From: an uncultured Caulobacterales bacterium
GTDB taxonomy: Bacteria > Pseudomonadota > Alphaproteobacteria > Caulobacterales > Caulobacteraceae
DNA: 64,000 nt
Reading direction: 5' to 3'
Assembly: GCA_903837135.1 (NCBI GenBank)
Contig: CAILTK010000101.1
Coordinates: 1-64,000, forward strand
Shown: positions 40,638 through 49,271 of the stretch, piece after piece
How positions within the stretch are numbered: the first letter of the stretch is position 1
Layout of the letters: each line of letters begins with the position of its first letter
Program-made: the position numbers and the translations under genes
Notes under the pieces: model-generated
Database searches by the model: none
Told to the model about the DNA's origin: nothing
Seen by the model: only the letters and a program-made list of their open reading frames with translations

Positions 40638-41411
40638 TCAAATCAGGGCCGTCTCGGCGAAGGACGCCATCGCCGCGGCCATGTATTCGGCGAGCCCACC
40701 CTGACGTCCGTCGTAGCGGGCGCGGAAACGCGGATCGTCCACATACATCCGGCCGAGGCCGACGAAAGCCGCCGCCGGCGCGGGCCGGCTCCAGCTCTTC
40801 TCGATCCAGGCGTGGTGGCGGCGCATCAGCGCCGTCACCGTCGACGATCCGGCGGGAAGACCGTCGACCAGCGCCTTGGCCATGCCCGCCTCGATGGCGT
40901 CGAGCTCCGCCTGCATGGCGTCGAACTCGGCCTGTCGCCAGCCGGCCATGCCGGCCTTGGCCTGGTCGAGATGGGCGCGCATCCCGGGCCCGTGTCGCTC
41001 GACCAGCTCCGTCTCGTAACCCGACTGGACCTCCGGATCGAACCCCCGGTACATCGCCTTCTCGTTCATCGTCGCCTCTCCTTGCAGGGACGCGAGGGTC
41101 TGGTCGATCGTGCGCATCAGCCGGCGATAGCGCCGGGTTTCCGCTTCGAGCCGCGCTCGGTGCGCCTTGAGGGCCGCCACCTTGTCGAAGCCCGCCGCGT
41201 CCAGCGTCCGCCCGATCTCCTCCAGGGAGAAGCCGAGCTCACGGTGGAACAGGATCTGCTGCAGGCGCAGCAACTCCTCGCGGCCGTAGTAGCGGTAGCC
41301 GTTGGCGCCGACGCAGGCGGGCTTGAGCACCCCCACCGCATCGTAGTGGTGCAGGGTGCGGACCGAAACGCCCGAAAGCTTCGCCACCTGTTTCACCGTA
41401 TATCGGCTCAC
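40638..41411 (-). CDS. MerR family regulator with TipAS-type domain
   Basis: A 257-residue protein starting at GTG 41411 with AGGAAAGGA upstream. MerR helix-turn-helix: YTVKQVAKLSGVSVRTLHHYDAVGVLKPA, with GYRYYGREELLRLQQILFHRELGF. A coiled dimerisation helix follows, then a C-terminal TipAS antibiotic-recognition domain (MYRGFDPEVQSGYETELVERH...). TipA-like proteins bind thiopeptide-type drugs and activate efflux genes. It is divergent from the S9 peptidase by 141 bases. A 14-bp palindrome GATCAGATCTGATC lies just after its stop, at 40621-40634. Confidence 0.9.
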   Translation of the reverse strand: MSRYTVKQVAKLSGVSVRTLHHYDAVGVLKPACVGANGYRYYGREELLRLQQILFHRELGFSLEEIGRTLDAAGFDKVAALKAHRARLEAETRRYRRLMRTIDQTLASLQGEATMNEKAMYRGFDPEVQSGYETELVERHGPGMRAHLDQAKAGMAGWRQAEFDAMQAELDAIEAGMAKALVDGLPAGSSTVTALMRRHHAWIEKSWSRPAPAAAFVGLGRMYVDDPRFRARYDGRQGGLAEYMAAAMASFAETALI

Positions 41412-41552
41412 GATCGTCCTTTCCTCGCCAATGGCCACGGTATCAGGGCTCACGCCGCGGGAGGGTCAAGCGGGCTTCGGACCGGGCCTTGTTGACCGCC
41501 GCTGCGCCGCGCCCTCTTATTCCCGCCGCGCTTGTGAAGTGGGGGAACGGAC

Positions 41553-43679
41553 ATGGCGATGTGGCGTACGGTCGGCGCCTGCCTGGCGGCGATGGTGCTG
41601 GCGAGCCCGGGTCAGGCGGCGCGGGCCGCGGACTTCACGGTGGCGCAGGCCCTGTCCTATCCGTTCGTCGACAATCTGGTGAGCGCCAGATCCGCCGACC
41701 GGATCGCCTGGACCCGCAACGTGCACGGGGTGCGCAACGTCTGGGTCGCCGAAGCGCCCGGCTATGACCCACGCCAGGTGACCCAGTTCACCGAGGACGA
41801 TGGTGAGGAGCTGACCCAGCTGACCTTCTCGCCCGATGGCGCGGTCCTGGTGTTCGTGCGCGGCGGCGATCACGACGCCAACTGGCCGGCCAAGGGCAAT
41901 CTGCAGCCCAACCCGGCCTCGAGCGCGGCCGAGCCAAAGGTCACCCTGTGGCTCGCCGATCCCACGGGCGCCAGGCCGGCCATGAAGCTGGTCGAGGGCG
42001 ACGCCCCCGCGATCTCGTCGCGCGGCGAGCTGGCCTATCTCAAGGACGGGCAGATCTGGACCGCCAAGCTCGACGGCAAGGATGGCCATCGCCTGCTGTT
42101 CGACCGCGGCAAGGACCGGGAGCTGGCCTGGTCGCCGGACGGCGCGCGCCTGGCCTTCGTGTCGGGCCGCGACGATCACGCCTTCATCGGCGTCTATGCG
42201 GGCGAGGCCAAGCCGATCGCCTGGATGGCGCCCTCCACCGGCATCGACGGCGCGCCGGTGTGGTCGCCCGACGGCCGCACCCTGGCCTTCACCCGGCGGC
42301 GCGGCGACGGCGGCGCCCCCGAACCCTTCCTGATCCCGACGCCGCAGCCCTGGTCGATCTGGACCGCCGATGGAACCAGCGGCGCCGGCCATAAGGTCTG
42401 GTCAAGCACAAGGTCGCTGCACGGCTCCTATCCCGAGGTCGCGGGCGAGGCCAACCTGCACTGGGCCGCGCGCGGGACCCTGACCTTCCTGTCCACCGAG
42501 GACAACTGGCCCCACCTCTATGTGGTGTCGGCCGCGGGCGGCGCGGCGCGGCTTCTGACCCCCGGCGCCTTCATGGTCGAGCATGTGGCGGCGAGCCGCG
42601 ACGGCGCGGCGCTGATCTACTCGGCCAACACGGGCGCAACCAAGGACGACGATGACCGCCGGCATCTCTACAAGGTGTCGGTCAACGGCGGAGCGCCGGC
42701 GGCGCTGACCGCGGGCGAGGGGCTGGAGTGGACCCCCGCGGCGCTCGGAGACGCCGCCGCCTTCGTCGGCGCCGACCCGCGCCGGCCGACCGCCGTGGGC
42801 GTGGTGTCGCTGGACGGCGGCAAGCGGCGCACCCTGGCCGGCCAGGAGCCGCCGGCCGACTATGCGGGCGCGGACTTCGTGATCCCGCGGCAGGTGAGCT
42901 TCAAGGCGCCCGACGGCCTCCTGATCCACGGCCAGCTGTTCGCCCGCCCCGGCGATGCGGCGCGCAAGCCGGGGGTGATCTTCGTGCACGGCGGGCCGCC
43001 ACGGCAGATGATGCTGGGCTGGTCGTACATGGACTATTATTCCAACGCCTACGCCATGAACCAGTACCTGGCCGCGCACGGCTTCGTCGTGCTGTCGGTC
43101 AACTACCGGCTCGGGATCGGCTACGGTTACGACTTCCAGCATCCGGATCACGGCGGCACGCGCGGCTCGTCCGAATACCAGGACGTGCTGGCCGGCGCCC
43201 GCTATCTGCAGGCCCTGCCTGACGTCGATCCGGCCCGCATCGGCATCTGGGGCGGCTCCTACGGCGGCCTCCTGACCGCGCTGGCCCTGGCCCGCAACTC
43301 GGACGTCTTCAAGGCCGGCGTGGACCTGCACGGGGTGCACGACTGGTCGCGCGTGATCGCCGAAGAGCTGGGCCCCCCGCTCGGCCGGTTCGAACAGGGC
43401 GACCGTCAGGCGGCGATCGCGACCGCCTTCAGAGCCTCGCCCGACGCCGACGTGGCGCGCTGGTCCTCGCCGGTGCTGCTGATCCAGGGCGACGACGACC
43501 GCAACGTCCGCTTCAACCAGACGATCGATCTGGCGCGGCGCCTCGAGGCTCAGGGGACGCCGTTCGAGGAGCTGGTCCTGCCCGACGAGATCCACGGCTT
43601 CCTGCGCCACGCCTCGTGGCTGAAGGCCGACGCGGCCACGGCCGAATTCCTCACCCGCAAGCTCGGCGCGAAGCCGTAA
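41553..43679 (+). CDS. S9 family (prolyl oligopeptidase) peptidase, exported
   Basis: A 708-residue serine peptidase with a signal peptide (MAMWRTVGACLAAMVLASPGQA). The beta-propeller has blades such as YDPRQVTQFTEDDGEELTQLTFSPDGA and PDGRTLAFTRRRGDGG. The C-terminal hydrolase has GIWGGSYGGLLTALA (Ser), DDDRNVRFNQTIDL (Asp) and PDEIHGFLRHASW (His). It probably trims peptides in the periplasm. It is followed 4 bases later by a GNAT gene. Confidence 0.93.
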   Translation: MAMWRTVGACLAAMVLASPGQAARAADFTVAQALSYPFVDNLVSARSADRIAWTRNVHGVRNVWVAEAPGYDPRQVTQFTEDDGEELTQLTFSPDGAVLVFVRGGDHDANWPAKGNLQPNPASSAAEPKVTLWLADPTGARPAMKLVEGDAPAISSRGELAYLKDGQIWTAKLDGKDGHRLLFDRGKDRELAWSPDGARLAFVSGRDDHAFIGVYAGEAKPIAWMAPSTGIDGAPVWSPDGRTLAFTRRRGDGGAPEPFLIPTPQPWSIWTADGTSGAGHKVWSSTRSLHGSYPEVAGEANLHWAARGTLTFLSTEDNWPHLYVVSAAGGAARLLTPGAFMVEHVAASRDGAALIYSANTGATKDDDDRRHLYKVSVNGGAPAALTAGEGLEWTPAALGDAAAFVGADPRRPTAVGVVSLDGGKRRTLAGQEPPADYAGADFVIPRQVSFKAPDGLLIHGQLFARPGDAARKPGVIFVHGGPPRQMMLGWSYMDYYSNAYAMNQYLAAHGFVVLSVNYRLGIGYGYDFQHPDHGGTRGSSEYQDVLAGARYLQALPDVDPARIGIWGGSYGGLLTALALARNSDVFKAGVDLHGVHDWSRVIAEELGPPLGRFEQGDRQAAIATAFRASPDADVARWSSPVLLIQGDDDRNVRFNQTIDLARRLEAQGTPFEELVLPDEIHGFLRHASWLKADAATAEFLTRKLGAKP

Positions 43680-43683
43680 ACCG

Positions 43684-44181
43684 ATGGAGATCAGGCCCGA
43701 GCAGGCTGGAGACGTCGAGACGATCCGCACACTGACGGAGTCGGCGTTCAGGGACGCGCCGCACAGCGCCCAGACCGAGGCGAGGATCGTCGACGCCCTG
43801 AGGGCCGGCGGCGCCCTGACCGTGTCGCTGGTGGCGACGGACGACGCGGAGATCCTAGGCCATGTGGCCTTTTCCCCGGTCACGATCCTCGGCGCGGAAG
43901 GCGATTGGTACGGCCTCGGCCCCGTCTCGGTCTGGCCGGCGCGGCAGCGCAAGGGAATCGGCCAGGCCCTGATCCGCGACGGCTTGCGCCGGCTGGACGC
44001 GACGGGAGCGGCCGGGTGCGTCGTGCTCGGCGACCCCGGTTACTACGGCCGCTTCGGCTTCGAGAGCGATCCGGCTCTGTTCTACGCCGAGGTCCCACCC
44101 GGATACTTCCAGCGCCGCGTGCTGCGCGGCCCCGCGCCGAAGGGCGAGGTGCGGTATCACCCCGGATTTGATGTGGCCTAG
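43684..44181 (+). CDS. GNAT family N-acetyltransferase
   Basis: A 165-residue GNAT protein of the YhbS type. Acetyl-CoA binding is RKGIGQALIRDGL (R/QxxGxG/A) after GPVSVWPARQ, with a conserved VVLGDPGYYGRFGF later. Cytosolic. It begins 4 bases after the S9 peptidase stop, suggesting co-transcription. Substrate unknown. Confidence 0.9.
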   Translation: MEIRPEQAGDVETIRTLTESAFRDAPHSAQTEARIVDALRAGGALTVSLVATDDAEILGHVAFSPVTILGAEGDWYGLGPVSVWPARQRKGIGQALIRDGLRRLDATGAAGCVVLGDPGYYGRFGFESDPALFYAEVPPGYFQRRVLRGPAPKGEVRYHPGFDVA

Positions 44182-44237
44182 GAGCTCGGGACTATCTGGG
44201 TTGCGGCGCCGCGCCGGATCCGGACCGGCCTGACGCT

Positions 44238-45737
44238 TCAGCCGCCGGACTTTACCCCCTTGCCCGGATAGGCGGCGGGGACGATGGCCCCGTGATCGAT
44301 CACCGGAACGCCGCCGACCAGTACATAGGGAATGCCCGCCGACGTCTCGGTGGGATGGCGGTAGGTGGCCTTGTCGATCACCGTATCGGGGTCGAACAGG
44401 GTGAGGTCCGCGTCGGCGCCCACCTGCACCCGTCCCTTGCGGCGCATGGCGGGAGAGATCGCTTCGAGCCGTCGGGCCGGCAGGAGCGTCATCTTGCCGA
44501 GCGCGTCCATCAGCGTCAGCACGTGCTTTTCGCGCACATAGACCCCGAGCACGCGGGCGAAGGTGCCCGTGCCGCGGGGGTGGCCCGCGCCGTTGGTGTA
44601 GGGCACCGCATCGGAGGCGATCATCACCCCCGGGTGGGCGACGGCCAGGGTGACGGTGGCGTCGGGGATCACATGCAGGATCACGAAGGCGCTCGGCTGC
44701 TCCTTGCGGAACCTGGCGAAGCTTTCGGCGGTGGTTCGCTCGCCGGTGGGCGGCCATTCGATGTCGGCGTAGCTGGTGCCCAGACGGTCGCGCCAGCCCT
44801 CGTTGAACAGGGCGCTGCCGATCACGGTGCTGCCGGCGTCATAGGGATAGACCTCGGTGGTGACGTCGACGCCGTGCCTGCGGGCGCCGTCGAACAGATC
44901 GAGGACCATGGCGGCCGCGCCCTGGGCCTTGGAGCCGATGTGGCAGACGTGCACAGCGGCGCCGGTGGCGGCCGCGTCGGCGACCAGTTCCTGGATCGGC
45001 GTCATCAGGGCGTCGGGATTGGAGTGCTCGGCTGCCCGCGCGTGCACGAACACCGGCGCATGCAGCTTCGCCGCCTCCTTGAACAGGAGGTAGATCTCGT
45101 CGCGCCCCGCGCCCGGCAGGTATTCGGACAGGAGGCCGAGACCGAGCCCTCCGGCGGCGAATTCCTGGTCAAACATCACCCGTTCGCGGTCACGGTCGGC
45201 GTCGGACAGGGGGGCGTCGGCCCACTCCGCCTTGCGGGCGATGACCTTGGGGTCGGCCATGCCGGCGGCCGTTCCGCTGTCGTCCTCTATGCCGGTCGTG
45301 ATCTTGGTGCGGATCATCTGCAGGCCGACGCTGGCCCCGAAGTTGATCCGGGTGTGGCCTTCCCTCGCCGCATAGAAGGGTTTCACCGGGAAGACCCCGG
45401 CTTCGAGCTCCAGCGCCGTGGTCACCCCGTCGTGGGCCTGCTGGTCGTAGCCGAAGGCGTACTGGGCGTGGGAGTGCAGGTCGATGAAGCCCGGCGCCAC
45501 CACCAATCCCTTGGCGTCTATGGTCCGGGCGCCCGTCAACGGGCGGCTGGTGATGACGGCGATCCGGCCGGCGCGGATCCCGACGTTGGCGATACGGTCG
45601 GCTTTCGTCTCGGGGTCCATGACACGGCCGTGCAGGATGACGAGATCGTAGGCGGGCTGCGCCGCCACCGCGGCGCCCGACAGCGCCGTCCACGCCAAAC
45701 CGGCCAGGGCCAGCCGCTTCAAGATGTTCGGTCGCAT
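44238..45737 (-). CDS. Exported D-aminoacylase-type amidohydrolase
   Basis: A 499-residue metal-dependent hydrolase from ATG 45737 (AGGGGGA upstream) with a signal peptide (MRPNILKRLALAGLAWTALS). The amidohydrolase metal motif is APGFIDLHSHAQ, and the N-acyl-D-amino-acid deacylase region LGLGLLSEYLPG, VHVCHIGSKAQG and VIASDAVPYTNGAGHPRG follow. It releases D-amino acids or removes acyl groups by family. It is divergent from an M20 peptidase, so both may work on the same modified peptides. Three 12-base repeats (TGACTTGCCCGC) precede its start. Confidence 0.92.
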   Translation of the reverse strand: MRPNILKRLALAGLAWTALSGAAVAAQPAYDLVILHGRVMDPETKADRIANVGIRAGRIAVITSRPLTGARTIDAKGLVVAPGFIDLHSHAQYAFGYDQQAHDGVTTALELEAGVFPVKPFYAAREGHTRINFGASVGLQMIRTKITTGIEDDSGTAAGMADPKVIARKAEWADAPLSDADRDRERVMFDQEFAAGGLGLGLLSEYLPGAGRDEIYLLFKEAAKLHAPVFVHARAAEHSNPDALMTPIQELVADAAATGAAVHVCHIGSKAQGAAAMVLDLFDGARRHGVDVTTEVYPYDAGSTVIGSALFNEGWRDRLGTSYADIEWPPTGERTTAESFARFRKEQPSAFVILHVIPDATVTLAVAHPGVMIASDAVPYTNGAGHPRGTGTFARVLGVYVREKHVLTLMDALGKMTLLPARRLEAISPAMRRKGRVQVGADADLTLFDPDTVIDKATYRHPTETSAGIPYVLVGGVPVIDHGAIVPAAYPGKGVKSGG

Positions 45738-45941
45738 CGTTCCCCCTGACTTGCCCGCTGACTTGCCCGCTGACTTGGACGCCCGTTTTGTAGACCGCGC
45801 CGCGCGCAAGTGCACATCCATCGGCGTCCCCCTTTGGATGTCGCGGAAAAAACTCTCCCGCTGAGCAAAACATTTCCCGGCGCTGCTTGCCAGCGCAGCG
45901 CCCGCGCTTCACGTTCGCGCCGCTTTCGAGGGGAGCTGATC

Positions 45942-47354
45942 ATGCGGAAATCCTTCGCGCTTGCGAGCGCGGTCGTGCTGGGCCTGACGGGGGCGGCGTC
46001 CGCCCAGACGCCGCGGCCGGACCAGCTGCAGTACCGGGCCCTCTACAAGGAGCTCGTCGAGACCAACACCAGCCTGTCGGTCGGCAGCTGCACCCTGGCC
46101 GCCGAGCGGATGGCCGCGCACCTGAAGGCCGCGGGCTTCCCCGACAGCGACCTCCATCCGTTCGCCGCGCCCGACCATCCCAAGGAGGGCGGCCTGGTCG
46201 CCGTGCTGCCGGGGACCGATCCCAAGGCCAAGGCCGTATTGATGCTGGCCCACATCGATGTGGTCGAGGCCAAGCGCGAGGACTGGACCCGCGACCCGTT
46301 CGTCCTGGTGGAGGAGAACGGCTACTTCTACGGCCGCGGCGCCGCCGACGACAAGGCGATGGCCTCGATCTGGGTCGACACCCTGGCGCGCTACAAGTCC
46401 GAGGGCTACCACCCCCGGCGCACGATCAAGCTGGCCCTGACCTGCGGCGAGGAGACCAACGGCGCCTTCAACGGCGCGGAATACCTGGCCAAGAACAAGC
46501 GCGACTTGATCGACGCGGCCTTCGCCGTCAACGAGGGCGGCGGCGGCCTGCTCGACGCCAGCGGCAAGCCGGTGTTCCTGGGCATCCAGGTCGGCGAGAA
46601 GCTGTCGCAGAACTTCACGCTCGAGGTCACCAACCCCGGCGGCCACAGCTCGCGGCCCCTGCCCAACAACGCCATCTATCACCTGGCCCACGCGCTGACG
46701 GCGATCCAGGGCTACCGCTTCCCGGTGGAGTTCAACGACACCACCCGCGACTTCTTCACCCGCATCAGCGCCACGCGGACGCCAGCGGAACAGGCGGCGA
46801 TCAAGGCCCTGCTGGCCAACCCCAAGGACGAGGCGGCGCGGAGCCTGCTCGAGCGCGATCCGGACGCCAACGCCATCCTGCACACCAACTGCGTCGCCAC
46901 CCTGCTCGACGCCGGCCACGCCACCAACGCCCTGCCCCAGCGCGCGCGGGCCAACATCAACTGCCGCATCTTCCCCGGCACGACCGCGGAAGCCGTGCGC
47001 CAGACCCTGATCCAGGTGATCGGCGACCCGGAGGTCAAGGTGTCGATCCGCGAGGTGCGCAATGCGCCGGCCCCGCCGCCGCCGCTCGATCCCAGGGTGC
47101 TGGGCCCGGCCGAAAAGCTCGCCGCCGAGATGTGGCCGGGCGTGCCGGAAGTGCGGATGATGTCGGCGGGGGCCACCGACGGCGCCTTCCTGACGCCGGT
47201 CGGCATTCCGACCTACGGCATTTCCGGCGACTTCGGCGATCCGGACGGCGACGGCGTGCACGGCCTGAACGAACGCATCCGCGTCAAGGTGCTCTATGAC
47301 AGCCGCGACTACCTCTACCGGCTGATGAAGATCTACGCCGACCAGCCCGGGTAG
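45942..47354 (+). CDS. Exported M20 family metallopeptidase
   Basis: A 470-residue zinc peptidase from ATG 45942 behind GAGGGGAGC, with signal peptide (MRKSFALASAVVLGLTGAASA). Metal site: LAHIDVVEAKREDW (HxD), YGRGAADDKAMASIWVD (Asp), LTCGEETNGAFNGAEYL (catalytic EE) and the late GVHGLNERIRVKVL (His). The dimerisation insert contains TNPGGHSSRPLPNNA. It resembles periplasmic carboxypeptidases/aminoacylases. The divergent partner is a D-aminoacylase. Confidence 0.93.
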   Translation: MRKSFALASAVVLGLTGAASAQTPRPDQLQYRALYKELVETNTSLSVGSCTLAAERMAAHLKAAGFPDSDLHPFAAPDHPKEGGLVAVLPGTDPKAKAVLMLAHIDVVEAKREDWTRDPFVLVEENGYFYGRGAADDKAMASIWVDTLARYKSEGYHPRRTIKLALTCGEETNGAFNGAEYLAKNKRDLIDAAFAVNEGGGGLLDASGKPVFLGIQVGEKLSQNFTLEVTNPGGHSSRPLPNNAIYHLAHALTAIQGYRFPVEFNDTTRDFFTRISATRTPAEQAAIKALLANPKDEAARSLLERDPDANAILHTNCVATLLDAGHATNALPQRARANINCRIFPGTTAEAVRQTLIQVIGDPEVKVSIREVRNAPAPPPPLDPRVLGPAEKLAAEMWPGVPEVRMMSAGATDGAFLTPVGIPTYGISGDFGDPDGDGVHGLNERIRVKVLYDSRDYLYRLMKIYADQPG

Positions 47355-47420
47355 AGCGCCGCGCGAAAAGCGGGAACCGGTTTCGCGCCAGCGGCGCGCT
47401 AAACCTCAGACTTTAGAGCG
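47354..47420. repeat. Intergenic hairpin repeat, second copy
   Basis: AGAGCGCCGCGCGAAAAGCG ... TTTCGCGCCAGCGGCGCGCT, then AAACCTCAGACTTTAGAGCG, matches the hairpin core of 11734-11773 and belongs to a family often seen between alphaproteobacterial genes. It has no 17-base tandem copies. Confidence 0.7.
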
Positions 47421-47425
47421 AATAT

Positions 47426-47458
47426 CCGCCCTTGAACGATTCCGTTCAAGGGCGGTTT
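47426..47458 (+). terminator. Strong hairpin terminator after the M20 peptidase gene
   Basis: CCGCCCTTGAACG (47426-47438), loop ATTC, CGTTCAAGGGCGG (47443-47455), then TTT: a perfect 13-bp stem. It lies 72 bases after the M20 stop and 145 bases before the rhodanese start, so it insulates the two transcription units. Confidence 0.85.
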
Positions 47459-47546
47459 GCTCCAGCGAGTCCGACTTGCTTTCAATCGCCGCCCATCGAC
47501 GACGGGCGGCCCCGCAGCGATCAGCACGGCGTTCTGAGCCTCGCCC

Positions 47547-47591
47547 TTGAATGCCCGCTCTTATATGCATACGTTCTAATTATCGCATATA
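47547..47591 (+). promoter_or_regulatory. Promoter and AT-rich operator of the rhodanese operon
   Basis: TTGAAT (47547-47552), spacer 17, TACGTT (47570-47575) is a plausible sigma-70 promoter. A 7-base inverted repeat TATATGC (47562-47568) / GCATATA (47585-47591) brackets the -10. The AT-rich palindrome resembles operators of BigR/SqrR-type ArsR repressors, and an ArsR gene is third in the operon. Confidence 0.6.
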
Positions 47592-47602
47592 TGAGGCATG
47601 AG

Positions 47603-47959
47603 ATGCACGGTGTTGTTGAAATCCAGGCCCTGCCTCCCGACGAAGTTCGGCGGGCGCTGTCGGCGGGTACGAGCGTGCTGATCGACGTGCGCGAGCCCAA
47701 TGAGTATTCGGCCGAGCGGATCGATGGGGCCCTGCTGTTTCCCCTATCGACGTTCGACCCGGCCGCCTTGCCGGACACGGCAGGCCGGCCGATCATATTG
47801 CACTGTGGATCCGGTAAGCGCTCGGCCGCCGCGCTCGAACGCTGCCAGCGGGCCGGATTCGCGGTCACCCGGCATCTGGGTGGCGGCATCGCCGCCTGGA
47901 AGGCGAGCGGCCTCCCGGTCGTCAGGGCCGGCGGCGACCCTCCGAAACGTTCAGTTTGA
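47603..47959 (+). CDS. Rhodanese-like sulfurtransferase
   Basis: A single-domain rhodanese, 118 residues from ATG 47603 (GAGG upstream); an ATG at 47591 lacks a ribosome site and overlaps the operator. Active-site loop is ILHCGSGKRSAAAL, with the catalytic cysteine; the family LIDVREPNEYSAERIDGALLFP opens the domain. It moves sulfane sulfur between thiols. First gene of a four-gene operon with an AhpD-like protein, an ArsR repressor and an exported DsrE protein, which argues for persulfide or sulfide handling. Confidence 0.93.
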   Translation: MHGVVEIQALPPDEVRRALSAGTSVLIDVREPNEYSAERIDGALLFPLSTFDPAALPDTAGRPIILHCGSGKRSAAALERCQRAGFAVTRHLGGGIAAWKASGLPVVRAGGDPPKRSV

Positions 47960-47969
47960 GGGCCCGCGC

Positions 47970-48329
47970 ATGAAGACTCATGATTGGCCGGAGGTGGCGT
48001 CCGCGCTGACCGCGGCTCTGAAGCCGCTGCGTAGCGGCGCCGAGGAGCCGATGAAGGCGTTTTCGGCGCTGGCCCGTTCCGCCACCCAGAACGGCGCTCT
48101 GGACTCCAAGACCAAGGAGCTGATCGCCTTCGCCATCGCGGTGGCGACCCGATGCGACGGTTGCATCGCCTTTCATGCCGAAGCCGCGAACCGCTATGGC
48201 GCGACGCGAGACGAGGTCTTGGAGACGATGGGCATGGCCATCTACATGGGCGCCGGTCCAAGCGTGATGTATGCCGCGCAAGCGCTCGAAGCCTTCGATC
48301 AGTTCGCGCAGCAGCGCCCGGAGGGGTAG
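47970..48329 (+). CDS. AhpD-like carboxymuconolactone decarboxylase family protein
   Basis: A 119-residue helical protein from ATG 47970. The redox motif is TRCDGCIAFHAEAANRYGAT, with CxxC followed by a histidine as in AhpD. Such proteins reduce peroxides or thiols, and in this setting might handle persulfides. It lies 10 bases after the rhodanese gene and 17 bases before the ArsR gene. Confidence 0.9.
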   Translation: MKTHDWPEVASALTAALKPLRSGAEEPMKAFSALARSATQNGALDSKTKELIAFAIAVATRCDGCIAFHAEAANRYGATRDEVLETMGMAIYMGAGPSVMYAAQALEAFDQFAQQRPEG

Positions 48330-48346
48330 AAAAAGGCAGTGAAGGC

Positions 48347-48733
48347 TTGAAGAACCGCAGCCCAGCCCCTCTGGCCCCGGCGAAATCCAGCGAGTTGGAG
48401 GACCTTGAAGCCAGCGCCGCCGCGGCGACGCGATTGTTGAAGCTGCTGGCCAGCGAACAGCGCCTGATCCTGCTTTGCCGGTTATCAGAGGGCGAGGTAT
48501 CGGTGGGCGAACTGGCGAGCCACGTCGGCCTTTCACCGTCTGCTGCGTCCCAGCATCTCGCGAAACTGAGGGCCGAAGGGTTGGTCGCCACGCGCCGCGA
48601 AAACCAGACCATCTTCTACCGGCTCGACGATGAGGCCGCCGCCCGCGTGATCGGCCTGCTCTGCGAAATCTACCGCCGCCCGCTCACCCCTACAGTCAGC
48701 GAGCCTGCAGTCAGCGAGAAGAGGTTTCGATGA
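48347..48733 (+). CDS. ArsR family repressor with two-cysteine (SqrR/BigR-like) layout
   Basis: A 128-residue winged-helix protein; the best start is TTG 48347 with GAAGG close upstream. DNA-binding helix: VSVGELASHVGLSPSAASQHLAKLRAEGLV, wing TRRENQTIFYRL. It lacks an arsenic-type CxC. Instead Cys44 (ILLCRLSEGE) and Cys106 (IGLLCEIYRRP) flank the core, as in SqrR and BigR, which form a tetrasulfide bridge when persulfides accumulate. It shares an operon with rhodanese and DsrE, supporting that role. Its stop overlaps the next start. Confidence 0.88.
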   Translation: MKNRSPAPLAPAKSSELEDLEASAAAATRLLKLLASEQRLILLCRLSEGEVSVGELASHVGLSPSAASQHLAKLRAEGLVATRRENQTIFYRLDDEAAARVIGLLCEIYRRPLTPTVSEPAVSEKRFR

Positions 48734-49206
48734 GACGTATGTTGATGCTGGCGGTGGCGACCGCCATCGGCCTCCCGGCGAGCGGCCCGGCGATGGCCGC
48801 CCCGCCGCCCCTCCCCGCGCACCCGCCCGCCGGCTATTTCGTGTTCCAGAAGGTGGTCTATCAGAACGATGGCGGCCTACCCGACGACCGGGCCTATTTC
48901 GAGCGGGAGCTGCACAACATCGCCAACCACATCGCGGCGGTCGACGGCAAGGTGGAGATCCGGGTCGTCGACTGGGGCCCCGGACTGAAGGGCTTCATCG
49001 CCGCCAAGAGCGATCCCGCCCTCGCAAAGACGATCGACGACCTGCGTGCGAAGGGCGTTCGCTTCCTGATCTGCCGAAACTCGCTGATAGCGATGAATCT
49101 TGCACCATCCGATCTCTATGGCGTCGGGCAGGTCGATATCGTCCCGAGCGGCGTCGCCGAGCTGGCGCGGCTTCAAGGTCAAGGCTTCGTCTACATCCAT
49201 CCCTGA
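48730..49206 (+). CDS. Exported DsrE family protein
   Basis: A 158-residue protein with signal peptide (MRRMLMLAVATAIGLPASGP, cleavage near AMA-APPP). The DsrE-like fold shows VFQKVVYQNDGGLPDD, VEIRVVDWGPGLKGFI and the conserved cysteine in GVRFLICRNSLIAMN. Exported DsrE-type proteins are found in sulfur-oxidation and sulfide-response operons. The start ATG overlaps the ArsR stop (ATGA); last gene of the operon. Confidence 0.9.
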   Translation: MRRMLMLAVATAIGLPASGPAMAAPPPLPAHPPAGYFVFQKVVYQNDGGLPDDRAYFERELHNIANHIAAVDGKVEIRVVDWGPGLKGFIAAKSDPALAKTIDDLRAKGVRFLICRNSLIAMNLAPSDLYGVGQVDIVPSGVAELARLQGQGFVYIHP

Positions 49207-49271
49207 CCGGCCCACCCGGTCGAGCCCGTTCGGGGCGAGGTCCAGCCCCGCTGGCTTCTGGTTGCCCGCTG

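Noticed and set aside
45747-45780. Three 12-base repeats upstream of the D-aminoacylase as a regulatory array
   Set aside because: They lie in the leader, could encode a longer N-terminus (SAGK repeats) and have no partner site; too little to call regulatory.
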